A stretch of 53,225 nucleotides of DNA from Arenimonas sp. (GTDB taxonomy: Bacteria; Pseudomonadota; Gammaproteobacteria; Xanthomonadales; Xanthomonadaceae), in NCBI GenBank assembly GCA_026398695.1, contig JAPLSJ010000080.1, positions 1 to 53,225 on the forward strand, written 5' to 3'. The translations under genes and the position numbers were made by a program. Positions within the stretch are counted from its first letter, which is position 1. Every line of letters begins with the position of its first letter. The notes below the pieces were generated by a model. The model was not told the origin of the DNA. It ran no database searches and worked only from the letters and a program-made list of their open reading frames with translations. This document shows, piece after piece, positions 45,965-53,225 of the stretch.

Positions 45965-46052
45965 GACAGGCCTCGGTGGTCGGTGTGCGGGCGGGGGGTG
46001 CGGATAGTCTAGCGGGGTGGACGCGCCGTCGCCTACCGGCGGCGCGGCCGGG

Positions 46053-47144
<1,092 letters not shown>

Positions 47145-47175
47145 GGCGGGCCCTGGTGGCGTGTGCGAGACCGCC

Positions 47176-47184
47176 ATTATCGCA
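47176..47184 (-). promoter_or_regulatory. extended -10 promoter of gcvT
   Basis: TGCGATAAT on the minus strand (47184-47176) is an extended -10 (TGN-GATAAT), about 32 bases before the ATG. There is no good -35, as expected for this class. Confidence 0.4.
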
Positions 47185-47249
47185 GAGCCGCCCGCCCCGG
47201 TGCGGGGTGCCACCGTGCGGGACCGGGCGAGCCGGCCCCGCCCCGGGCC

Positions 47250-47684
47250 TCAGTCGACCGCGCGCACCTGCAGCGACATGTTGTGGGCGCTGACCACGCG
47301 CACGCGCGCGCCCTGCGGCAGGTCCTCGCCTTCGGCGGTCCAGAAGGCGTCGCCGATCTTCATGCGGCCGCGGCCGTCGACGATGGCCTGGTCGAGCGTG
47401 AACACCTGGCCCACCAACTGTTCGCCGCGACGGTTGAGCAGCGGCTGGTCGCTGGGCCGCTCCTTGTGACGGAAGAACCGCATGTAGATCGTGATGGCCG
47501 CGAAGCCCAGCCCCACGAAGGCGATCGCCTGCCCGATCATGGGCAGGTCCGGAAACACCAGCAGCAGCACGAACACCACCGCGGCCGCCAGGCCCAGCCA
47601 CAGCATGAAGGCGCCGGGAGCCAGGGCTTCCGCGGCGATCAGCACCATGGCCAGTCCGCCCCAGACCATCAGCTCGGTGCGCAT
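47250..47684 (-). CDS. NfeD-family membrane protein
   Basis: 144 residues: membrane segments at about 8-30 and 32-65 and a C-terminal OB-fold domain (RRGEQLVGQVFTLDQAIVDGRGRMKIGDAFWTAEGEDL...VRVV). This is the short NfeD form (NfeD1b-like) that pairs with stomatin/Band-7 proteins, and it follows such a gene after one base. The pair may organise membrane microdomains or assist membrane protease quality control. Confidence 0.9.
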   Translation of the reverse strand: MRTELMVWGGLAMVLIAAEALAPGAFMLWLGLAAAVVFVLLLVFPDLPMIGQAIAFVGLGFAAITIYMRFFRHKERPSDQPLLNRRGEQLVGQVFTLDQAIVDGRGRMKIGDAFWTAEGEDLPQGARVRVVSAHNMSLQVRAVD

Positions 47685-47685
47685 G

Positions 47686-48648
47686 TCAGCCTCCGATCCG
47701 CGGCGGCTGCACCTTGGTGGCCGGCGTGGCGGCGCCCGCGCCCTGCCCGCCCAGGCTTTCGCGCGACAGCTCGGCAATGCCGCCCAGCGAACCCAGGATG
47801 CCGGTGGCTTCCATCGGCATCAGCACGAACTTCTGGTTGGGCGCTTCGGCCAGGGCCTTGAACGCCTCGATGTACTTCTGCGCCACGAAGTAATTGATCG
47901 CCTGCACGTTGCCCTTGGAGATCGCCTCGGAAACCATGCGCGTGGCGTTGGCCTCGGCCTCGGCCAGGCGCTCGCGCGCCTCGGCGTCGCGGAAGGCGGC
48001 CTCGCGCTTGCCCTCGGCCTCCAGGATGGCGCCCTGCTTCTCGCCTTCGGCGCGCAGGATCTCCGAGGCGCGGTGGCCCTCGGCCTCCAGGATGTTGGCG
48101 CGCTTCTCGCGCTCGGCCTTCATCTGCCGGGCCATGGAGTCGATCAGGTCGCGCGGCGGCTGGATGTCCTTGAGCTCGATGCGGTTGACCTTGATGCCCC
48201 ACGGATGGGTGGCCACGTCCACGACGCTGAGCAGCTTGGCGTTGATTTCGTCGCGCTTGCTCAGCGACTCGTCCAGGTCCATCGAGCCGATGGAGGTGCG
48301 GATGTTGGTCATCACCAGGGCGATGGTGGCCTGCTCGAGGTTGCTGACCTCATAGGCCGCCTTGGCCGCGTCCAGCACCTGGAAGAAGATCACGCCGTCC
48401 ACCTTCACCACGGCGTTGTCGCGGGTGATGACGTCCTGCGAGGGCACGTCCAGCACCTGCTCCATCATGTTGACCTTGCGGCCGACGCCCTGGATCACCG
48501 GGAACAGGAAATGCAGGCCCGGGCTCATGGTGTGGGTGTACTTGCCGAAGCGCTCGACGGTCCATTCGTAGCCCTGCGGCACCATGCGCACCGTCTTGAT
48601 CAGCACGACGACGCCTGCGAGCAGGATGATGATGGTCAGGATTTCCAC
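47686..48648 (-). CDS. SPFH/Band-7 protein (paraslipin, QmcA-like)
   Basis: 320 residues: N-terminal anchor (1-20), SPFH domain (about 22-180: VPQGYEWTVERFGKYTHTMSPGLHFLFPV, the Band-7 signature), a long coiled coil rich in Ala/Glu (EAEGHRASEILRAEGEKQGAILEAEGKREAAFRDAEARERL), and a Gly-rich C-terminus. Stomatins oligomerise at the membrane and control proteases. Partner NfeD is downstream. E. coli QmcA is 305 residues. Confidence 0.92.
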   Translation of the reverse strand: MEILTIIILLAGVVVLIKTVRMVPQGYEWTVERFGKYTHTMSPGLHFLFPVIQGVGRKVNMMEQVLDVPSQDVITRDNAVVKVDGVIFFQVLDAAKAAYEVSNLEQATIALVMTNIRTSIGSMDLDESLSKRDEINAKLLSVVDVATHPWGIKVNRIELKDIQPPRDLIDSMARQMKAEREKRANILEAEGHRASEILRAEGEKQGAILEAEGKREAAFRDAEARERLAEAEANATRMVSEAISKGNVQAINYFVAQKYIEAFKALAEAPNQKFVLMPMEATGILGSLGGIAELSRESLGGQGAGAATPATKVQPPRIGG

Positions 48649-48718
48649 GGTGCGGTGCTCCCCGGTTGGCTTGGGCCGAGTTTATAGGGAACCCGCGTCA
48701 TTTCGCGCCTCTTGTTAT

Positions 48719-48733
48719 TGCGAATCATTCTCA
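48719..48733 (+). promoter_or_regulatory. Fur box in the TonB receptor promoter
   Basis: TGCGAAT-C-ATTCTCA has the 7-1-7 inverted pattern TGNNAATNATTNTCA of Fur boxes. A -10-like TAATAA follows at 48738-48743, with weak -35 candidates under or next to the box. Iron-loaded Fur would shut off the receptor gene starting at 48789. Site recognition is established for the Fur family; binding here is predicted. Confidence 0.78.
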
Positions 48734-48788
48734 CCCGTAATAACATTGCCGCATCGGGCCACTGGCCCCTGCGTCCTGGCCTGTCCCC

Positions 48789-51005
48789 ATGTCCCACCCC
48801 CTTCGCATCGCCATCGCCTTGGCCCTGGCGTCGTCCGCCGGCCTCGCCACCGCACAGGCCACCCAGTCGCCGGACGAGTCCCTGGTGCGGCTCGACAGCG
48901 TGAACGTGTTCGGCAAGCCCCAGGACGTGGACAAGGCCTCCGGCTCGGCCCACTACCTCGACGGCGAGACGTTGGAGAAGTTCAACTACCGCGACATCCA
49001 CCGCGTGCTGCGCCAGGTGCCCGGCGTCTACCTGGTGGAAGAGGACGGCTACGGCCTGCGCCCCAACATCGGCATCCGCGGCTCGGGCACCGACCGCAAC
49101 AGCCGCATCACGGTGATGGAAGACGGCGTGCTGATCTCGCCGGCGCCCTACGCCGCGCCGGCCGCCTACTACTTCCCCACCATGAGCCGCATCAGCGCCG
49201 TGGAGATCCGCAAGGGCTCGGCCTCGGTGCAGGCCGGCCCGCGCACCACCGGCGGCGCGCTGAACCTGGTGTCCACGCCGATCCCGGCCGAGGCCTCGGC
49301 CGAGGTGGACCTGTCGGGCGGCAGCAACGGCACGCTGCTCATGCACGGCTGGGCCGGCGCCATGGGTGAGCGTTTCGGCGGCCTGGTCGAGGGCGTGCGC
49401 CAGCAGAGCGAGGGCTTCAAGCGCATCGACGGCGGCGGCGACGCCGGCTTCTCGCTCAACGACTTCGTCGGCAAGCTGCGCTGGGTGAGCGCGCCCGACG
49501 CCACCCGCTACCAGCAGCTCGATTTCAAGATCGGCCGCAACACCCAGGACAGCAACGAAACCTACCTGGGCCTGACCGACGCCGACTTCAGCCTCGACCC
49601 CAACCGCCGCTACGCGGCCTCGCGCCTGGACAACATCCAGACCGAGCAGCACCTGTACGAGCTGCGCCACCTGATCGAACTCAGCGACACCGTGGACCTG
49701 ACCACCGTCGCCTACCGCACCGAGTTCTCGCGCAACTGGTACAAGCTCAACGACGTGCTCAACCCGGGCACGGGTTCGTATATCGGCATCAGCACGATCC
49801 TCGACAACCCGGCCACGTATGCCGCGCAGTACGCCTGGCTCACGGGCGCCACCAGCCCCGACAACGCGCTGCGCCTTCGCAACAACAACCGCAGCTACTA
49901 CGCCCAGGGTGTGCAGAGCGTGCTGGGCCTGTCGCTGGCCAGCGGCGCCACCACGCACGAGGTCGAAGTGGGCCTGCGCCTGCACCGCGACCAGGAAGAC
50001 CGCTACCAGGACGACGACCGCTACCGCATGCAGGACGGCCAGCTGGTGCTGACCCGCGACGGCGCGCCCGGCACCCAGGACAACCGCGTGGGCGACGCCG
50101 AGGCGCTGTCGCTGTACGTGCAGGACACCATCAGCTTCGGCCAGTGGATCCTCACCCCGGGCGTGCGCTACGAGCGCATCGACCTCACCAGCACCCGCTA
50201 CTCCACCGCCACCGGCCGGCGCGACGTGGTGCTGTCCACGGTTGAAACGGACGTGAGCGAAGTCATCCCGGGCTTCGGCGCCACCTATCTGTTGGATGAC
50301 GACATCACCCTGTTCGCCAGCGTGCACCGCGGCTTCAACCCGCCGGGGCCGGCCTCGGGTTCGGAGTCCGAGAAGAGCGTGAACGGCGAATTCGGCCTGC
50401 GCTACGGCCGCGAGGCGCTGGGCGCCGAGCTGGTGGGCTTCATCAACGAGTATTCGAACCTGGTGGGCACGTGCACCGGCTCCACCGGCGGCAACTGCAA
50501 CATCGGCGACCAGTTCGACGCCGGCAAGGCGCGCGTGAGCGGGCTGGAGGCCAGCGCGTCCTACGACTTCGGCAACGGCGGCGACCTGGCCGTGCCGGCC
50601 TCGCTGTCCTACACCTACACCCGCGCCGAGTTCCGCGACAGCTTCAGCTCTAGCTTCGAGGAATGGGGCAACGTGACCGCCGGCGACCGCCTGCCCTACC
50701 TGCCCGAACACCTGCTGCACGCCGAGATCGCCGTGGTCGGCGAGCGCTGGCGCGTGGGCCTGGCCGCGAACTACCTCGGCGAGATGCGCAGCGAGGCCGG
50801 CTCGGGCGCCATCCCCGCCGGCGAAGGCACCGACTCGGCCCTGGTCTGGGACCTGACCGCCGCCCTGCGCGTGCACGACCAGGTGGAGTTCTACGCCCGC
50901 CTGGAAAACCTGACGGACGAAACCTACCTCGTGGCCAGCCGCCCCGCCGGCGCCCGCCCCGGCCAGCCCCGCAGCGCCTTCGCCGGCGTCCGCCTGAGTT
51001 TCTAG
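48789..51005 (+). CDS. TonB-dependent receptor, ferric-citrate receptor-like
   Basis: 738 residues: signal peptide to ATAQA (about 1-23), TonB-box-like LVRLDSVNVFGK, plug (about 45-165, with RQVPGVYLVEEDGYGLRPNIGIRGSGTDRNSRITVMEDGVLI and GGALNLVSTPI), and a barrel ending in LSF. The plug type is that of FecA-like iron-complex receptors. It has no N-terminal signalling domain, so it is unlikely to control the sigma factor downstream. The Fur box implies iron control. Sigma-factor gene begins 61 bases after its stop. Confidence 0.93.
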   Translation: MSHPLRIAIALALASSAGLATAQATQSPDESLVRLDSVNVFGKPQDVDKASGSAHYLDGETLEKFNYRDIHRVLRQVPGVYLVEEDGYGLRPNIGIRGSGTDRNSRITVMEDGVLISPAPYAAPAAYYFPTMSRISAVEIRKGSASVQAGPRTTGGALNLVSTPIPAEASAEVDLSGGSNGTLLMHGWAGAMGERFGGLVEGVRQQSEGFKRIDGGGDAGFSLNDFVGKLRWVSAPDATRYQQLDFKIGRNTQDSNETYLGLTDADFSLDPNRRYAASRLDNIQTEQHLYELRHLIELSDTVDLTTVAYRTEFSRNWYKLNDVLNPGTGSYIGISTILDNPATYAAQYAWLTGATSPDNALRLRNNNRSYYAQGVQSVLGLSLASGATTHEVEVGLRLHRDQEDRYQDDDRYRMQDGQLVLTRDGAPGTQDNRVGDAEALSLYVQDTISFGQWILTPGVRYERIDLTSTRYSTATGRRDVVLSTVETDVSEVIPGFGATYLLDDDITLFASVHRGFNPPGPASGSESEKSVNGEFGLRYGREALGAELVGFINEYSNLVGTCTGSTGGNCNIGDQFDAGKARVSGLEASASYDFGNGGDLAVPASLSYTYTRAEFRDSFSSSFEEWGNVTAGDRLPYLPEHLLHAEIAVVGERWRVGLAANYLGEMRSEAGSGAIPAGEGTDSALVWDLTAALRVHDQVEFYARLENLTDETYLVASRPAGARPGQPRSAFAGVRLSF

Positions 51006-51066
51006 GCCCCCTCCCCCATCGGCGAATGGCTGCGACGGTTTCCCGTCCGGGTGCATCCTTGGTGAT

Positions 51067-51639
51067 GTGACCCACCCCTCCTCCTTCGCCATCGACGTGC
51101 CCGACACCCTGCTGGCCCGCGCCCGCCGGGGCGAGCCGGGGGCGTTCGAGCAGATCTACCGGCTGTTCGAGCGGCCCGTGTTCACCCTCGCGCTGCGCCT
51201 CACCGGCGGGCGCGAGGAAGCGCAGGACGTGCTGCAGGACACGATGTTCAAACTGTTCGACCGGCTGGGCGAGTTCCGCGCCGAGTCGCCGTTCTGGGGC
51301 TGGCTGCGCCAGATCGCCGTGAACGAAGCGCTGATGCACCTGCGCAAGCGCGGCCGCCTGCCGCTCACCGAAGAAGCCGTGGACACCGACCTCGAGTGCC
51401 ACGACGGGATGCTGCCGCCCGCCGCCGCCGACGCCAACCTGCTCGCGCGCGCCATGGGCCGCCTGCCCGACGCCACCCGCAGCGTGCTGTGGCTCTACCA
51501 CGCCGAGGGCTACACCCACGACGAGATCGCCGGCCTGATGGGCCGCACGCCCAGCTTCTCGAAATCCCAGCTCGCGCGCGGCACCCGCAAATTGCGCGAC
51601 CTGCTCAAGATCGAAACGGAGACCCGCACCCATGCCTGA
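51067..51639 (+). CDS. RNA polymerase sigma factor (sigma-70 family, ECF-type)
   Basis: 190 residues from GTG 51067 (VTHPSSFAIDVPD). Region 2: FEQIYRLFERPVFTLALRLTGGREEAQDVLQDTMFKLFDRLGEF; region 4: LPDATRSVLWLYHAEGYTHDEIAGLMGRTPSFSKSQLARGTRKLRDLL, with HTH. It is an ECF sigma factor whose gene overlaps the next by eight bases. It differs clearly from the sigma factor at 26687-27286 in sequence, although the operon layout is the same. Confidence 0.88.
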   Translation: MTHPSSFAIDVPDTLLARARRGEPGAFEQIYRLFERPVFTLALRLTGGREEAQDVLQDTMFKLFDRLGEFRAESPFWGWLRQIAVNEALMHLRKRGRLPLTEEAVDTDLECHDGMLPPAAADANLLARAMGRLPDATRSVLWLYHAEGYTHDEIAGLMGRTPSFSKSQLARGTRKLRDLLKIETETRTHA

Positions 51640-52186
51640 CGACGCCCGCCTTCCCGAGCGCGAGCTGACGGTGGCGCAAGCCTTCGGCCGCCTGCCGCTG
51701 GACGCGCCCGACCGCAGCGCCTGGCCCGCGCTGGCCGCCCACATCGCCGCCAGCCAGCGCAAGCGCCGCCCACGCTGGCCGTTCGCGCTCGCCGCCGCGG
51801 CGGTGCTGGCCCTGGCCGCGCTGATGCCCGGCTGGCTGGCGCAGCGCGCGCCCACGGTGGACGCGCCCTTCGTCGCCGCCGTGCAGAGCGCCGACCCGCT
51901 CGACGCCCTGATGGCCGAGTCCGCGCAGCTCGAACATTTCATCAGCGCCGCCAGCAACGACGCCATGGAATCGGCCAGCACCACGATGCTCAGCCTGGCC
52001 TTCGAAGAGCGCGTGCAGCGCGTGGACGCCGCCCTGTCCGACCCGTCGCTGGACGACGCCGCGCGCCAGCTCCTGTGGCAGCAGCGCGTGTCGCTGCTGC
52101 GCGAATACGCCGGCGTGCAGGGCACCCGGCAATGGCTCGCGGCCCAGGGCGCCACCCTGGACGGCGCGCTCGTCTCCACTTACTGA
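51632..52186 (+). CDS. putative membrane anti-sigma factor
   Basis: 184 residues with one TM segment (about 50-71). The cytoplasmic part has LPLDAPDRSAWPALAAHI (21-38), close to LPREIEPPRDLWPGIAAKL of the putative anti-sigma factor at 26245-26700. The periplasmic part is helical with a Trp-rich end (RQLLWQQRV, RQWLAAQGA). No zinc motif. Anti-sigma role is inferred from gene order and this motif. Confidence 0.68.
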   Translation: MPDDARLPERELTVAQAFGRLPLDAPDRSAWPALAAHIAASQRKRRPRWPFALAAAAVLALAALMPGWLAQRAPTVDAPFVAAVQSADPLDALMAESAQLEHFISAASNDAMESASTTMLSLAFEERVQRVDAALSDPSLDDAARQLLWQQRVSLLREYAGVQGTRQWLAAQGATLDGALVSTY

Positions 52187-52211
52187 CCCTTCCCCGATGA
52201 GGACCACCCCG

Positions 52212-53216
52212 ATGAAACTGCGCCTGATTCCCCTGATGGTCGCCGCCGCGCTGATGACCGGCGCCGTGCACGCCGCCGACACCCCGAAGGCCGACGCCGC
52301 CAAGCGCGCCGAGCTCGAACAGGCCCGCGCCGAACTGCAGAAGAACGCCCGCCGCGTCGCCGAGCTCAGCCGCGAACTGGGCGGCGACGAGCGCCAGTTC
52401 GTCATCGGGCGGGCAATGCACGACACCCAGCGCGCCGGCGTGGGCATCGTCATGAGCCCCACGGAAACCGGCGGCGGCGTGCGCATCGCCGCCATCACGC
52501 CCGACGGTCCGGCCGCCAAGGCCGGCCTGCGCGCCGGCGACGTGCTGCGCAGCGTCGACGGCAAGCCCGTCACCGGCAGCGGCGCGGCCGCCGTGGAGTC
52601 GGCCCGCGCCCTGCTGGCCGGGCTGGACGTCGGCCAGTCGCTCAAGCTGGGCTATGCCCGCGCCGGCAAACCCGCCACCGCCACGGTGAAGGTGGACAAC
52701 ATCCGCCGCACCATGGTCTTCAACACCGGCGACGCCCCGGAAGCGCGCACGTTCACCTTCACGTCCGACAACGCCTTCCCCGTCATCAATCCCGACGTGG
52801 AGCTGGAGATCGAGCGCATCGGCATGGCGCCCTGCGCTCCCGGCAGCGACGACTGCGGCATGACCGCGCTCACCCAGGCCTTCCGCTGGAACGGACTGAA
52901 CCTGGCCTCGATGGACGCCAAGCTGGGCCGCTACTTCGGCACCAACACCGGCGTGCTGGTGCTCAGCGGCGGCCCGGGCCTGGCCCAGCTCGAGCCCGGC
53001 GACGTGATCCAGCGCATCGACGGCCAGCCCGTGGCCACGCCGCGCGACGCCATGCGCGCGCTGCGCTCGAAAGACACCGGCGGCCAGGTGAAGGTGGACG
53101 TGCTGCGCGAGCGCAAGCCGCGCACCGTGCAGGTGACCGTGCCCGAAGCGCCGCCGCTGCGCTTGTTCGCCCCGCCGGCGCCGCCCGCGCCCCCGGCAGC
53201 GACGACTGCGACATGA
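52212..53216 (+). CDS. exported PDZ-domain protein
   Basis: 334 residues from ATG 52212, chosen for AGGA eight bases ahead (an ATG five codons upstream is less likely). Signal peptide ends near AVHAA; a coiled segment follows (RAELEQARAELQKNARRVAELSRELGG), then two PDZ-like units: GVGIVMSP...GPAAKAGLRAGDVLRSVDGKPV (75-140) and FGTNTGVLVLSGGPGLAQLEPGDVIQRIDGQPVATPRDAM (235-280). The end is proline-rich. No protease Ser/His/Asp triad is seen, so it is a binding protein. A short Cys pair region APCAPGSDDCGMTA may form a disulfide. Confidence 0.82.
   Translation: MKLRLIPLMVAAALMTGAVHAADTPKADAAKRAELEQARAELQKNARRVAELSRELGGDERQFVIGRAMHDTQRAGVGIVMSPTETGGGVRIAAITPDGPAAKAGLRAGDVLRSVDGKPVTGSGAAAVESARALLAGLDVGQSLKLGYARAGKPATATVKVDNIRRTMVFNTGDAPEARTFTFTSDNAFPVINPDVELEIERIGMAPCAPGSDDCGMTALTQAFRWNGLNLASMDAKLGRYFGTNTGVLVLSGGPGLAQLEPGDVIQRIDGQPVATPRDAMRALRSKDTGGQVKVDVLRERKPRTVQVTVPEAPPLRLFAPPAPPAPPAATTAT
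52839..52872 (+). repeat. 34-base direct repeat, internal copy
   Basis: The 34 bases from 52839 recur at 53192-53225 with one mismatch (33/34). This copy is inside the PDZ gene and encodes the PGSDDCGMTAL stretch. Confidence 0.85.
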
Positions 53217-53225
53217 CCGCGCTCA
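53192..53225 (+). repeat. 34-base direct repeat, edge copy
   Basis: Second copy of the repeat at 52839-52872, 353 bases away. It lies in another frame relative to the PDZ protein: in the gene it gives the last residues PAATTAT and the stop, while the frame of the first copy would give PGSDDCDMTAL. It reaches the window edge and may go on. Confidence 0.85.
53213..53225 (+). CDS. possible start of the next gene (cut by window end)
   Basis: ATG 53213 overlaps the PDZ gene stop as ATGA, the usual coupled stop/start. Only four codons (MTAL) are visible. As it lies in a duplicated sequence, it may only be part of the repeat rather than a true gene start. Confidence 0.3.

Noticed and set aside
47145-47249. 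Glycine riboswitch upstream of gcvT
   Set aside because: Only 105 bases, no tandem aptamer-like conserved core visible; an extended -10 box lies 32 bases from the ATG.
48636-51107. 823-codon minus-strand frame opposite the second TonB receptor
   Set aside because: Antisense shadow; the plus strand has a signal peptide, plug and barrel.
48789-51639. FecIRA-type signalling from the TonB receptor to the sigma factor
   Set aside because: The receptor has no N-terminal signalling domain and the anti-sigma protein is not FecR-like.

Overview
The window is GC-rich, densely coded gammaproteobacterial chromosome, most like the Xanthomonadaceae/Lysobacteraceae (Lysobacter, Luteimonas and relatives). 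Grounds for this are gene content and order (Rrf2-type regulator with sufBCDS, GbsR-type regulator with a cyanide-insensitive-type cydAB, two TonB-dependent receptors, fadE under a TetR regulator), a REP-associated transposase, and GTGG-headed REP palindromes. The lineage is inferred from family resemblance; there is no rRNA or other marker. I see no rRNA, tRNA, CRISPR array, prophage or complete insertion sequence. About 55 protein genes cover nearly all of the sequence.

Layout. 1-3.5 kb: a cut-off alpha/beta hydrolase, an OsmC-type peroxidase, an EF-G-like GTPase and a helix-hairpin-helix protein. 3.5-7.6 kb: cydB, cydA and their GbsR/MarR-type regulator, an AraC-type regulator and a small membrane protein. 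7.8-9.4 kb: a SET-domain methyltransferase and a VIT1/CCC1-type transporter. 9.5-16.2 kb: the SUF iron-sulfur operon (regulator, sufB, an extra lipoprotein gene, sufC, sufD, sufS), followed after a strong palindromic repeat by a GNAT enzyme and a Rieske ferredoxin. 16.2-18 kb: a HutD-like protein, a REP-associated transposase and a secreted ComEA-like protein. 18-25 kb: an M20 dipeptidase, a TPR/aspartyl-hydroxylase fusion, a 2OG-Fe(II) oxygenase, a methyltransferase and a large TonB receptor. 25.3-27.3 kb: sigma factor, anti-sigma-like protein and a DUF4097 repeat protein. 27.3-30.1 kb: a histone-deacetylase-family enzyme overlapping pckG. 30.1-34.8 kb: a TetR regulator divergent from hydrolase, fadE and a DUF4442 protein, with two REP pairs. 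34.8-37.1 kb: glutathione-dependent formaldehyde detoxification (adhC, fghA, DUF1304). 37.2-44.2 kb: a nucleotide-exchange-type transporter, a GMC oxidoreductase, an M48 protease with LemA, and a beta-lactamase-fold serine hydrolase. 44.4-45.5 kb: a histone H1-like Lys/Ala protein and a non-coding stretch with a candidate small RNA. 45.6-48.6 kb: gcvH, gcvT, and an NfeD/stomatin pair. 48.7-53.2 kb: a Fur-box-controlled TonB receptor, then a second sigma factor/anti-sigma/periplasmic (PDZ) operon.

How the genes fit together. Iron and redox economy recurs: SUF, a Fur-type site, a VIT-like transporter, a bd-type oxidase and Fe(II) hydroxylases. Carbon metabolism is represented by PEP carboxykinase, FadE, glycine cleavage and formaldehyde oxidation. 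Two sigma/anti-sigma units share an unusual anti-sigma N-terminal motif and each ends in a different exported protein. The points most worth following are the TonB receptor with two unrelated Fe(II) hydroxylases and a methyltransferase, the lipoprotein inside the suf operon, a REP transposase with Trp at its catalytic Tyr position, a CTGA stop/start overlap between pckG and the deacetylase gene, two TetR-type operators bracketing a probable leaderless promoter, and a candidate small RNA upstream of the H1-like gene.
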